Shown: piece after piece, positions 42,737 through 53,087 of the stretch
How positions within the stretch are numbered: the first letter of the stretch is position 1
Layout: each line of letters starts with the position of its first letter
DNA from: Gracilariopsis chorda
Taxonomy: Eukaryota > Rhodophyta > Florideophyceae > Gracilariales > Gracilariaceae
Reading direction: 5' to 3'
Assembly: GCA_003194525.1 (NCBI GenBank)
Contig: NBIV01000072.1
Coordinates: forward strand, 186,001-250,000
DNA: 64,000 nt
Notes under the pieces: generated by a model
The model's input: only the letters and a program-made list of their open reading frames with translations
Database searches by the model: none
Told to the model about the DNA's origin: nothing
Made by a program: the position numbers and the translations under genes

Positions 42737-45311
42737 TTACGCATGTTGGCACCCACAGGATTGTGCAAAAGCGACAAATAACACGCACCTTAAGGAACAT
42801 GACAAGACGAATATCAAGTACCATAGCCACCCCATACACTTCCCCGATCGAGATGTAACGTAGGCCACTGGCGGAATCCATCCCTTGCCACGTCCACGAA
42901 CGGCCCACCCACCGGCACTGGAACCACCACCAGGAGTACTACCTACCATGGGATACAGAGCAGTCAAAGGAACGGCTTGGCCAGCTGATAAACCCTGTGT
43001 AACCAGACTTGGTGGAAGAAGATTGGGGTATACCAGATTGGTCTGCGTGAGTTGAGCCAAAGGGCGTACAGTACCGAACGAAGCCATGGACGGAACACCT
43101 GGATGGGAATTGAAGCCAGTGAAAGTTAGTAGTTGAAAGTCGGTTGGTGTGGTCTCAGCTAGAACACCGAGTGGTTCAGTCAGCCCCACAGGGGCCCTGT
43201 TGGTTATAAGAAGTACCAGCCGAGGGCGTATCGTCAATTATCTGGGAAAGAGCTCCCACGTGGTAACTCACTTCCTGGTACAACGCGTGCTGAAACTGGA
43301 CCCGGAAGTGGCGGAGGCCATTGTTTTGAGCCTCCCGCAGTGCCAAGACCGGAAGATAACTGGTCAGGGCATCAATGCCCGCAATGGAATTCGGAGGGCC
43401 CAGTCGGTTGAAGTACCGTAGACATCCATGATGGAGTCATTGCAAAGCACTTTCGATACCGTCGAAGTGCCCGCCATCGCGTCGAACCAAAGAGCAGACT
43501 ACTGGAACGGATCGGAATGGACCAGCAATCACCTGACCAATTGGAGTGGAAAACATTCAGCGACCAGCAAGAGGCGCGACCGTAGTAGGTGAAGTAGCCA
43601 CTACGAGGGCGCTCGCAGGCACCGCGGGGGACTCTATAACGGATTGGAGCATAGCAACGTACTCGTGGTCTCCATCTTCGTGATCGACCAGATGACCTGG
43701 GAGGGTCTGCTCCTCTGTCGTAGCTACATGGAGTTCTTCTTCGCTCCATACCGTGCAGGCCTGCCCTGCTCTTCTGGGTTGGTTTTCAGCTGCATACTAA
43801 ATGCCGTTGAGCTCTTCGACTGAGTACGGTGTATCGCTTACCAGGGTTCCAACGCCAAGTTCGTCGCGCGTGATACCCACCAGGTGCTTCGAAATACGAA
43901 AGATACGACCAAAAGGATACAGAGCGTGAGCCAGAAAGATAGGATCATTAGACCGGGTAGACCAAGTCACGGGCTTTCGAGCTATATGCATGGATAGAAT
44001 AGCCGTCACGGTCGCAAGATCCGCAAGGGCAATCGTGCAAACGGTACTTGCGAAAGGAGAACTATAATACCACTGCCAAAATAGGGTAAAACCGGAGGGG
44101 TTGGAACGTCCAAAAACTGGCATACTTCGTAGTACTCCTACCAACTTCATCGTTGCACATACATCTTACGGCGCATCGCATTGCCTTGCGAGACGAATTC
44201 CATTAGGTTGTTCGTGTGCATAGTTCACACATTAGCGTGGCGGTGACGAAGGCAGTACTCATCAGCCGAGTCCCTAGCCCACCGTTCACGGTCCATGAAC
44301 CAGTTGGTATGCAACGGTTTGTCGAAGCAAACCATGTGAAAGTGACACCGCATGGCCGAAAGATGGGGACACATATCGTATAGGGACCAAACCACTCAGC
44401 GGAAGTACTATTTTCTTGGGGATCGTGGAAGAAGGGAAGGTCAGACGGAAACATGGGAGGTATAACATACACGAAGGGCTGATGACGCCGCTTGGCATCA
44501 AACACCGCCAATCGGTGGAGCTGCCGGTTTTGGTTACCAGGTGGTCCAGGAGCCCTATAGGTGGGAATCCGCGCTAGGCTTTGGCAATCTAATCGGCTGT
44601 AAGTGACATAGGTATCCATGGAGGGTTGACGGTATTCTTTTAGAGCCTGAAACTGGTATTGATAGGCCACTAATTGGAATCAAAGGTGCGGGGGTCAATG
44701 TCCTCCAGAGCGGATCCATAACCACCTTGGCGGTGAAACAGTTCCACAACGGGAAGAGGACGCGTACTTGGCTGACCTATAGGAGAAACAGCTGCTGGAG
44801 CAGTGTGAGAAGTCCCAGGGATCAGAACCAGATCTAGATAGCTGCTCTGAGAAGCCCAAGGGTGTCCGCGATCGCAGCTTTGACCACTACTAGGAGTCTG
44901 CGAAACTCCCCGGGATTGAGAGCCAGTAACGCGTTTAGTAATTCCTCTGTAGGGACCCATCCAAGGGTGACGGTTCATTGCGGACGCCAAATTAATTGGG
45001 CCTGTGTAAAATCTGGTTGGCAAAGAAGAAGGAAAAAGACCAGGGGAGTCATTCTGAGTGGTTAAATGGGGATCGGGATCTGCTTCCGTGACCGCTGGAG
45101 GAGCCCCGTCGCCTCTTAGATGCGACCAATCTATAAACGGCCTCGAGGCACGAAAAGAACGCGGAAGGGTAGAAGGCGGTTCCCTCCACCCGGAGTGACT
45201 TGAGTGGGTATTTGGCCTATTCCGCTTGGTATCGATGTCCTGTGTAGGCGTGAGAGGAGCATGAAGCCCCGGTGGCGTTTCTCCAGAACCAATCGGTGGG
45301 TGTGCTGGCAA
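42737..45311 (-). pseudogene. Antisense ORF of element D (unknown protein)
   Basis: From the frame start at 45311, minus-strand frames run to 42737, towards the end of pol. N-terminal 213 codons (45311-44670) are Pro/Ser-rich (PAHPPIGSGETPPG, PSTLPRSFRASR). A 155-codon frame follows (44670-44203: QYQFQALKEYRQPSMDTYV, VYVIPPMFPSDLPFFHD), then 44150-43797, then helical blocks (HDVEDGDHEYVAML-type around 43680; LPVLALREAQNNG about 43330). Three or more frame breaks. The layout (Pro-rich N terminus, globular middle, acidic then Ala/Pro-rich part) parallels the antisense frame of element A, though sequence match is weak. No known domain. Confidence 0.55.
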
Positions 45312-45855
45312 GGCCTCTCGGTCTTCTAACTATAAGTTGTTTACCACTTCTTTGGGTAGGGGAACCATGACGTGTCGGATCAGGATTAACCAATTGGCAG
45401 GAAGACCAATGGGTATTTGCGTGGCGCGCCTACGTCGCACCCACAATGGACTGAACAGGTAATACCGACCCAAGATAAAGGCGTCTAATACAGGGACCCG
45501 AAAACGTGAAAGGGCAGCGCGAATTCAAGTTCTCAGCCAACTGAATGGTGAAATTGTCGCTGTGGTGGACGCGCTTATTGGAAGAAGTCAACGGAAAGGA
45601 ACTAAAAGGACCAAACCGTGAGCAGAGTGTCGCGCTACTTCGAAGAAGCAAGTGCCAAACGGGCATGGAATGGGTTGTTGACGCCAAATGGGAAACTTTG
45701 GGTTTGGATGTACTGCAAGGACGATGCATGGCCAACCGTTGAGCCCATTACCAAATGGCTACGCAGGCTGCCCAACGTGTGGGAGTTGCTGCGAAAACTG
45801 GTTCACCGACAGTGGCCGCTGGGCCACGGTGTACAGCCACAAGGGCATGCCTGTC
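45312..45855. other. Element D 3' non-coding region
   Basis: Between the start of the antisense frame and the polypurine tract. It would hold the promoter of the antisense frame. No TATA box is obvious and no other gene is seen. Confidence 0.4.
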
Positions 45856-45868
45856 GGTAGGAGAGGGG
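45856..45868 (+). other. Polypurine tract of element D
   Basis: GGTAGGAGAGGGG ends two bases before the 3' LTR; its position and composition fit the plus-strand primer. Confidence 0.7.
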
Positions 45869-45870
45869 TC

Positions 45871-46423
45871 TGTGATACACTGCGATCTGATCACATGGGC
45901 AATGTAACCCGCTCTGTATCAATTGGTGAGTGTTCCACGGGGTTTAGAGTGGCTAACTAATTGGTTTACTAATTTATTCAATTATTCTAGAAAGATAGTG
46001 ACACCCCGCAACTGTGCTGTGGGGCCATTTCACAAGGGCTGGCCCCAACGTATTCCACTTAGCCGAGTGCACCTGAGGTTGAGCCTCAATCGCCCTGAAG
46101 GTGGGTGCAGCGCTCTCTCACCAAGCATGGTAAAGCCAAGCACCTCCTGGTTAAGTGTGACCCCAACTGGTTTGTACAGTCAACCTCTCGGTTTAGCTAA
46201 GACTATTCAGGATTTAGTAACCCGTGTGCGCCGTACTACCAACACAACCAGTTGGTTACAATAAGCCCGCCTGGCTATCTTGCACCTCTAGTAGTTTCGT
46301 GCTGCCACACCCAATCGGTTACTACACTTCCACCCTTCAGGTCGAGCCCTCGTTGCGCTCCTGCTAAAGGTTTTCCAAACAAACTACCCCGATGGTACAT
46401 GACACCGGATTGGTTGTACCACA
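45871..46423 (+). repeat. 3' LTR of element D (553 bp)
   Basis: Starts TGTGATACA, ends TTGTACCACA, and is followed by CAATG. Same length as the 5' LTR. Confidence 0.9.
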
Positions 46424-47410
46424 CAATGGCCCATCAGACGCTGGTATTATCAAGACGTAAGCGCGGGAGGCTCATGGTAATGGACAATTTCTATATTAGA
46501 CATGTCTTTGCGATGCAGTTATTCCATCTGAGTGATTCTGAATGCAAAGTTTTGGGGACTGTTCAATTTACGAATATCGATGGATCAAATCGTCAGGCAC
46601 TAAAAGACGCCATCAACCACCTCAAAATGTTGAAGAGAGGTGAATGGCGTCTATTTCAAGTATAACAAAGAGAGAAAGATGCAAATGAAGCGCCATTGGC
46701 GGTGGAGAATTGTGGTTTCATTTTGTTTAAGAACAGAGCGGTTGTTACGTTCTAGTCGAATGATCTTTCGGAAATACCTTCTTGTCGTATACAAATGCCA
46801 GATACACATGCAGTCAGATGTGTGCATGGTCTTGCTTCCTTGAGTAGATGGACTGGTGACGAAATAATACGGTGAACGACACTCCATGTTCCTTCGATCA
46901 TTGCGGCATATAACCTTTTCATGAATAGTGTCGATAGGTTTGATCAATATAGATTCACACCGGCTACTGTTCGTAAGGAATCCCGTTTGACGATGAGTAT
47001 GCTTATATTTGTTCTAAATGCAAGTATCATCAATGCGCATGCTTTACTGAAAGATATTAGACCCGAAGGGGAAAGTATTATTGACGTTGATCTCATGAAG
47101 CAGAGAATAATTCTCTCTCTCGTTGTGGATCACGTAAAGTAAAAGCGAAAGGGAACTTCTCTTTACTCACTGGAAGAACAGACGGGTGTGTCTACCGATA
47201 CATATTCATGTGGGTCCAATACCATCAATTCGCACATATTGCACTAGAAAGAAGGCCTCAAAAGTGTTCACTGCTATCTCTGCAAACTGCTATGCACGCA
47301 AGGAAAAAGAAAATAGACAATTTTATCGCGTATGGATTGTAAGCATGGCTTCCATGTCAACTGTTTGGATTCTACCACCTCAGTGCGCGCTTCCAAGACA
47401 GGCGCTCTGA
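46424..47410 (+). pseudogene. piggyBac transposase PB2, C-terminal piece
   Basis: Resumes the frame interrupted at 35397. The second catalytic block is VMDNFYIRH (46480-46500 region). A frameshift follows KRGEWRLFQV (46665), and a degenerate stretch to 46920 leads to the third block, NSVDRFDQYRF (46921 frame). After VDHVK the C-terminal Cys/His module of the family is legible across frames (HCYLC, MDCKHGFHVNC, 47265-47365), with one in-frame stop. PB1 has the same blocks. Confidence 0.85.
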
Positions 47411-47493
47411 CGTCTTCGACAAATTCTAACACGCTAAACGCAGTGCAATTTCCAAAGGGCGTAGAGTGCGTCGTAACACAGTGACTTCAAAGA

Positions 47494-47992
47494 TCAGGAG
47501 CCCAAAAATGTTTCACAAGTAAAACAGCTTTCCTTGAATCCCATATATGCTCCCTTTGCATCCAGCCAGACTTTTCCCACGCCTTCCATTGCCCAATGCG
47601 GAACCTGAATACGCCTCCCTCTGCCTACAAAACCGTATTTTTCGTAAATGAAAGTTTTGTACGCGCTCTTGCGTGTTTCTTTGTTTCTAGCCGAGCCGTT
47701 CTCTATGTCCGAGTAATCACAGCCCACCTTCTCAATGACGGAAGGACCAATTTGTATCGATTAGCACAGTGTACTGCCACCATGTACGCAAACAATATTC
47801 TCGTTATACTCTGTGATCTTTGCAAATCGCGGTGATATGGGTTTGAAATGGTTCGTTTGTCAAAGGTTTTGTGCAAACGAGTAAATTGGTTTTAGGGCCA
47901 GCCGATGTTTCAGGTAACTGATCAAAAAGGTTTTGTTCATGAGATAGACTGCAAGTGCGCATTTTTTGACGCATAGATTGTATACTGTTCAA
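47494..47992 (-). pseudogene. Second ORF of piggyBac element PB2 (P2X7 C-domain-like motif)
   Basis: Frames 47992-47804 and 47727-47494 form one protein of about 165 residues, broken by a frameshift near 47830 and a TAA near 47765. Blocks shared with PB1 (6275-6592): NENIVC, IQIGPSVIEKV against LQFGLSIFKKV, AYKTFIYE, RIQVPH, VWLD and MGFK. The last 26 residues add two Cys. Motif order is reminiscent of the P2X7-receptor intracellular (zinc-binding) domain family; other nucleic-acid-binding modules are possible. It converges with the transposase, ending 84 bases from its Cys-rich tail. Confidence 0.65.
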
Positions 47993-48371
47993 AAGTGTGG
48001 GTCTCGTTGAAGGACAAGATATTGCCTGTTAAGGTGCGTAACTTTGTTTCTGTGTAGCAGATGGCACTTGGCGTTGCATTGTGACCTTAAGAGAGTAAAA
48101 GAGGGAACTAAGATCCCTGCAAAATAGAGAACCATACATTTAGATCGATTGCGGTCGTCTGTGTTCCCTAAAAACGATAACTCACCGACAGACGTTCTAC
48201 TGTGATATTGTGCGCTTGACATCTCCAACAACAAGATGTACATGAAAAGAACAGTCGTGCAATGCTAATCTGCTATTTCAGCCAACGAAACAAAGGCTAT
48301 TGTGATATTTCTGTTGGAAATTCTTATGTCTACCACACTGGACATTATTGTTTCCGGTTCAAAAGGGTTAA

Positions 48372-50221
48372 GCCCTAAAACGAAAAACTCACTTTCAGGA
48401 CAATATCAATCGACACAACATCTCACTCCGAATATATGAATATTTGAAGAATAGATTTGGCGTTTCCGCACTGCCTTGCTCAATGCGTGGTTGTAGGAAG
48501 CTTTCGTACGCTGCAACAAATCCAGTTCCATCATTGAAGAGATCGGCTGCCTCCTTTTTCCCTCCCGGGGAGTCGAGGCTGGTGGAACCTCCAGCTGCGC
48601 TTTTACAGTGCACAGTAAAGAGTAACGGGTGGACAGCACTGCGCGTGCCAACGTATGGCTCAAATTGCGTCATTCACAATCACCACAGTGGCGTATAATG
48701 GTATTGCTTACACGTCACAGGATAGTTTGCTGACACGTTACCATGGAACGCGCAAGAATTTTGGGTATCTAGGATATACATATGTTCGTTTATGAGACAC
48801 AGCATTATAGTATTCCTTGAACTTGATTAAGTAATTGCGTTTTCGTAATCATTTAAAGCAGAAACAGGGTTTTAGTATTCTAAAATGAGTATATAGTACT
48901 CTACGTTTCCTGGAAGAATATTAGTCTAAAATAGACGGCTTTGTTTCCAAAGTGCAGTCTTGTTTATGAAGACAATTTTGATCGCTTACGTCATAGAGAG
49001 AAGTGTAAATGTTTCTATGCGTTCACGACTATGTTTTTGGTATTCTTAGTACAATGCAACTTATTCGGCAGTGCGAGTACATATTCAGAATGCACCGAGA
49101 ATGTGTGACTAACTTGCGCAAATGCAAAGAAAGGCATTCTTGGGTAAGTATTGGATACTATTTACTATGCCAAAAAGTCCTTGGTTTTTCATACCGAAGG
49201 AGTTTGGCGCAACTCCAAGAAAGACCCATCTGCAAGTCCATTTGTGTTTAATCCTTATCGGAGGACTGTTGCACAACCGGAAGGCGAACGCTGCATGTTT
49301 GCTATAGAGTATTCTTTTGATCTTCAACTTTGGCATACAGCATAAAGAGAATACCCGGATGTAACCGTTGCATCGTCTCAACGTGAATGTGTAAGGTAGC
49401 GTAAAACTACAACGAACACGATTATATTAGTGATTGCAGAAAAAAAAACATAATACAAATAATAAACAGGCAAGCTTGCATACTAGTTTTATCCAAAGAA
49501 ACTATTCGTTTCTATCTTGTCTTCTTTCAATTCCATAATCTTGAGTTCTAAACCTTTATCAGGCGAAAGATTTTCAGTTCTTAGTACTCTATAAAGTAAG
49601 CGGCGTTCTTTGAAAGCCTGAATCGCAACTTTATGAGCTGAAAAGCTATTCATTGTAGTCAGGACAGCTGCAATGGAGTCTCTTTCTTCAAACTGTTCCA
49701 AATACCAGCCAACATTTCAAATAAGCAACTGAAGGTATCACTCAGAAGGGCATATTTTCGAACACATTACAAGGTTAAAATTAATAAACTTTTGTGCACC
49801 TTTTGGAAAGTCCAGTACTGATGGTAGCTATACAACGGGTTTTCTGCGGTAATTTGGACATCTGTTAGTAGTGGCATTTTTACAAAATCAAACATTGGCT
49901 AATTACAAGAACGAAAAAACCTTTGCTTTACAACAGCAGCCTTTTTTGCCGAGCCAGTTGTCTCAAATAAGTCATTTCTCAAATAAAGCTACTGTGGTTG
50001 CTACCGTTATATGTGTGACACCTTTAGCCACACTGCGGTGGAATGTAGATTCCTTTAACCACCACTCAATATTGCCTACGTTTGTCCAATTGTCGTGGAA
50101 AGTATGCCCTTTGATGTGAACAATTCGCGAAACACAGCACCATGAAGGAGAAGAGAGCAGTTGTCCTAACGCAGAATTCTGGATGGCCGGTAATTTCACA
50201 AAAACTCATTCTATGAGTGGG
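48372..50221. other. Mostly non-genic; one small minus-strand frame
   Basis: A 92-codon ATG-started frame on the minus strand (48673-48395) has no recognisable domain and could be chance or a gene fragment. Bases 49880-50000 weakly resemble the R1 repeat (ATTGGCTAATTACAA shared with 61470). Nothing else is seen. Confidence 0.4.
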
Positions 50222-50280
50222 GCTAGGTTGTTCCAAGCATTTAGCAAATAATATTTGTAAAGGTTTTGGAACAACCTAGC
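50222..50280. repeat. Hairpin with 15-bp perfect stem
   Basis: GCTAGGTTGTTCCAA (50222-50236) and its exact inverse TTGGAACAACCTAGC (50266-50280) enclose a 29-base AT-rich loop. It abuts the TIR element that starts at 50284. Confidence 0.7.
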
Positions 50281-50283
50281 TTT

Positions 50284-51318
50284 TCTAGTGTCTATCGGAC
50301 CGCTGACCTCATATGAGGTCAAAACAATCAACTTGACGTTTAATTTTAGTTATTTTGATCGGAATTTTTTGCCTTTTGTAGTCCGTATAAGTTATGCAAC
50401 ATGTTTTTGTATAGCAAAAATTCTAAGCTTCTGTTGTTTATGCTAGGTGAGAAGCAGAAACTTAAGACAACCAAATGGGTTGATAGAGATGTGCTTGTGA
50501 AATATGGCTAATTTACTACAGAGCTTCAGAAAACCGGCTTTTTTGATATCAAAAACGTGCTTTTGATTCAAAAACACCGTTTCTGACGCGTGTATGAAAG
50601 GTTCAAAACCTTCAAAAAATAATCATTTGGCAACATTACATCCGGGCGGATAGACAAGTGTCTATCCGACCGGCTTGCTGACCTCATATGAGGCCAGAAG
50701 AACGTCAAAAAATTAAATCAAATTATTACCTGATGGTGCTTGGTTTCAAAACACCTCTATTCTACCATGTACAACCTACAAAGAAATTTCAATGTTACTC
50801 CGAAACAATCGTAGATGTTTTGTAGTATATGTAATGTGACTGCTACCAGCTCTGTTATCCGAAAGTTTTGTAAAGCGCAGACACTTTTAACGCCGATTAG
50901 AAAACCAAAGTTGGGTGTGTTTAAATTTCGATAAAAATAGACGCCTTCTTGACAGCTGATATAGCAAATACGACTGATGATACTGGAAAGAATAATTACG
51001 GTACTGATTCTTGAACGTTTTCTAAACACTCTTAGCAAATTTTAGTAATCTAGTTACTTGACATACTTTTCTGTAGATATTCTTCTACTGCGAATTCAAA
51101 AAGTAGTTTTTTGCTTACTTTTTGAGCTTTTAGCGACATTTGTTTTTATAGATAACGTAACAAATTTTCTTTCACATCTAATAAAAGTTAAATGCTTTGT
51201 GTTTCCGATTAATACGGTGCAAAAAGTATTATAAAAGTTTTAAATTTTTGTTTTATAGAAAATTTTAAATCTGACCTCAAATGAGGTCGTTTGGGCTCAG
51301 TGTCGAATAGACACTAGA
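50284..51318. mobile_element. Palindrome-rich TIR element (non-autonomous), possibly composite
   Basis: Outer ends are exact 12-bp inverted repeats, TCTAGTGTCTAT and ATAGACACTAGA. Just inside the left end is the perfect 18-bp palindrome TGACCTCATATGAGGTCA (50304-50321). A near copy is at 50679-50696 and another at 51272-51289. At 50647-50668 two element ends face each other (CGGATAGACA-AG-TGTCTATCCG), as if two units were joined. No coding frame of note. Superfamily is unclear. Confidence 0.65.
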
Positions 51319-51595
51319 GAAGGCAGTGGAAGACATTTTCCTAGTGTAGTAAAACTGTTCTGTAGGTGTTGAGTGCTGGGCCAGCAGTGCTAGCGTGATG
51401 TAAAATAGATTGAAAAAGCATTTGCATGTGACGATCAACAGTACTTTTTAATGAATGTAAGGACAAAAAGGATTTCATGTCCATGCAATAACTTTGCGCA
51501 AAAAAGATGCACTGGGGTTGTGCTCAGATGACATTACGCATTTCTGTACCTGCAACTGAAGGAGAATTATGAGTGGTCCAATGCTGACGAGAACG
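51319..51595. other. 3' flank of the cyclin gene
   Basis: No gene is seen; likely the 3' untranslated region of the minus-strand cyclin gene. Confidence 0.35.
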
Positions 51596-52165
51596 TTATT
51601 GAGGAAGCAGTTGCGCAACAAGTGCCGCCTCTGTGGAAAAGCTTTGCCAAACACTTTTCTTTTCTTTCCACACTGTGTCGACCATGTGGTGAACGAACGA
51701 TTTGTACTGATCAGCAGTGACAAGCACATCATGCTGTAACAAGTCCGAAGCGTGCTGTTGAATTACGAGCATCTCACCAAAGGGAATTTTCGCAACGAAG
51801 CACAACGTGCGTGAAGAGGGCATACTAGTATATTTTCTGCAGTTCGCTCGTTGAGCAATGAACAGACAAGCAATCCACATTTTGTACACGCTACCACTGT
51901 CAATGTATACCGGGGATTTACCACCTCGCTCTAAGCGGTGCATGAGAATGAGCGCATGGATAAACAGCGATCTCAGCGAGGGGAGAAATGCGTTTGTTCG
52001 ACTTATGTAATCGGCTGGGGAAAGTTTTGGATGGGTGGTTAGTTGGAAGGCTTTGCGCTTGGAAAGGGGCTTCAGCGCTTCATTCTGGGCGATTACATGG
52101 TCTACGTAGCTCTGAATCAGGTCCACGGACACGGGCAGGGCACTGCGTTTGTACTGATTATTCAT
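51596..52165 (-). CDS. Pho80/U-type cyclin-like protein
   Basis: From the ATG at 52165 the frame encodes 189 residues. It has the Pho80-cyclin outline: an N-terminal helix (LIQSYVDHVIAQNEAL), then LSPADYISRTNAFLP, LRSLFIHALILMHRLER, SGSVYKMWIACLFIAQRA and AKIPFGEMLVIQQHASDLLQHDVLVT. These match the family pattern of DYLxRI, an L-x-L-x-x-Y-x-x-R-L helix, HRL-type helix and a G-I-x-x-x-E-x-N-x-L-E helix. Such cyclins bind and activate a CDK (Pho85/CDK5-like) and link nutrient or phosphate status to the cell cycle. The open frame extends upstream to 52522 without ATG; that part is probably leader. The usual length fits; no introns are needed. Confidence 0.7.
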   Translation of the reverse strand: MNNQYKRSALPVSVDLIQSYVDHVIAQNEALKPLSKRKAFQLTTHPKLSPADYISRTNAFLPSLRSLFIHALILMHRLERGGKSPVYIDSGSVYKMWIACLFIAQRANCRKYTSMPSSRTLCFVAKIPFGEMLVIQQHASDLLQHDVLVTADQYKSFVHHMVDTVWKEKKSVWQSFSTEAALVAQLLPQ

Positions 52166-52522
52166 TTGTCCAGAAAAGTACTTTGACGGTGAATATAAGT
52201 TCAGTATGTTTGGAATTGTTTTGCAGATATGTATGTAAAGGCGTGGGGTGAGTACGGGTAGTGAATGACAGGACGTGGCGATGGGGTCACTTAAATGGAT
52301 TTGAGGATAGGGTTTGGGGTTTCCATTTTCGGGACTTGTGAAGTAGGCAGGAAGGTACGGAGCTATTCTAGGAAGTGGCACAGCCGTTGCTGATGCATTT
52401 GGTACAGTTTCAAGCAACTTTCCAGAAGCGGTTGTCTGAAGAAGAAGGAAAGCAACACTTTTGTTCTGTTTGGTGGGGACGTACAAGAGAAGAAACGCTT
52501 CATTACATCGCTTTTCTTCCAC

Positions 52523-53087
52523 GCCCGTTTAAGTGACAGCCCTTCTCACGTCCTAACGTTTCATGGGACGCATACACGGCGATTTGGTGACAAAGGAGAC
52601 GGACAGAAGTTAGAGAGCACAGTGTTCTCCACCCTCCCAAAAACCGGAGCTGTCATCAATCGTACAAGCCCCCAGAATACAACAGTGCGACATACCGTCG
52701 CCAAATGCGCACACAACGTGTTCCACTTCCCCAGTCCGACAAGTGTGAACCGCCTCAGGCGCTCACTTGTCGCCGATGCCCACTCGCGAGGCCGCCGCGC
52801 ACCCATCCACTCCGCCACTCTGCCACCCATTCCGCGTCGGCATTGCGTTCAATCACAGCGCGGCGCGTGCCGCCACGTGCCGCAGGGCACGTGCCCACCC
52901 GCCAGCCGTCCCACGGCGCATCATTGCGCTCGCTGCGCTGCACCGTTGGTAGCGCAGAGCGTCGCGATGCTCCTCGTCACCTCGTCAGCACCTCCTCGCG
53001 CCCACACCTTTAAACAGAGAGTCCCTCTCCCCTCACCGCCCCTCATCCATCTCCCCCACCACCAGTCGCCTCCCACACCCAGGAAAG
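52523..53087 (+). promoter_or_regulatory. GC-rich promoter region of UnbV gene 1
   Basis: Base composition shifts sharply to GC/C-rich from about 52700. Two CACGTG palindromes lie 14 bases apart (52874-52879 and 52888-52893), potential bHLH/bZIP (G-box) sites. A TTTAAA at about 53010 could serve as the TATA element, leaving a C-rich leader of about 50 bases. Long frames here look like compositional by-products. Confidence 0.4.

Larger units (their letters stand above)
35398..46423 (+). mobile_element. Ty3/gypsy chromovirus element D, complete but decayed
   Basis: Two LTRs of identical length (553 bp) bound an 11-kb element. Target duplication: AAATG (35393-35397) and CAATG (46424-46428), one mismatch. 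Primer-binding site at 35954, polypurine tract at 45856. Gag, protease, RT, RNase H, integrase and chromodomain lie on the plus strand between 36041 and 42610, followed by a 2.6-kb antisense frame on the minus strand. The LTR copies have diverged visibly, so the insertion is old. Confidence 0.9.
18375..48371 (+). mobile_element. piggyBac-like element PB2, split by two nested retroelements
   Basis: The right end is clear: GGTTCAAAAGGGTTAA, with TTAA at 48368-48371, homologous to the PB1 left end and to the MITE. The left end is provisional: a TTAA at 18375-18378 is followed by a weak match to the PB1 right end (AACCTG). The element's own sequence is about 3 kb; the rest is two retrotransposon insertions at 19281-35202 and 35398-46423. 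It encodes a transposase (18617-47410, three pieces) and a convergent second ORF (47494-47992, minus). Confidence 0.7.

Noticed and set aside
48395-48673. 92-codon minus-strand frame
   Set aside because: ATG-started, but no family, no promoter and an equally long antiparallel frame; too weak to call as a gene.
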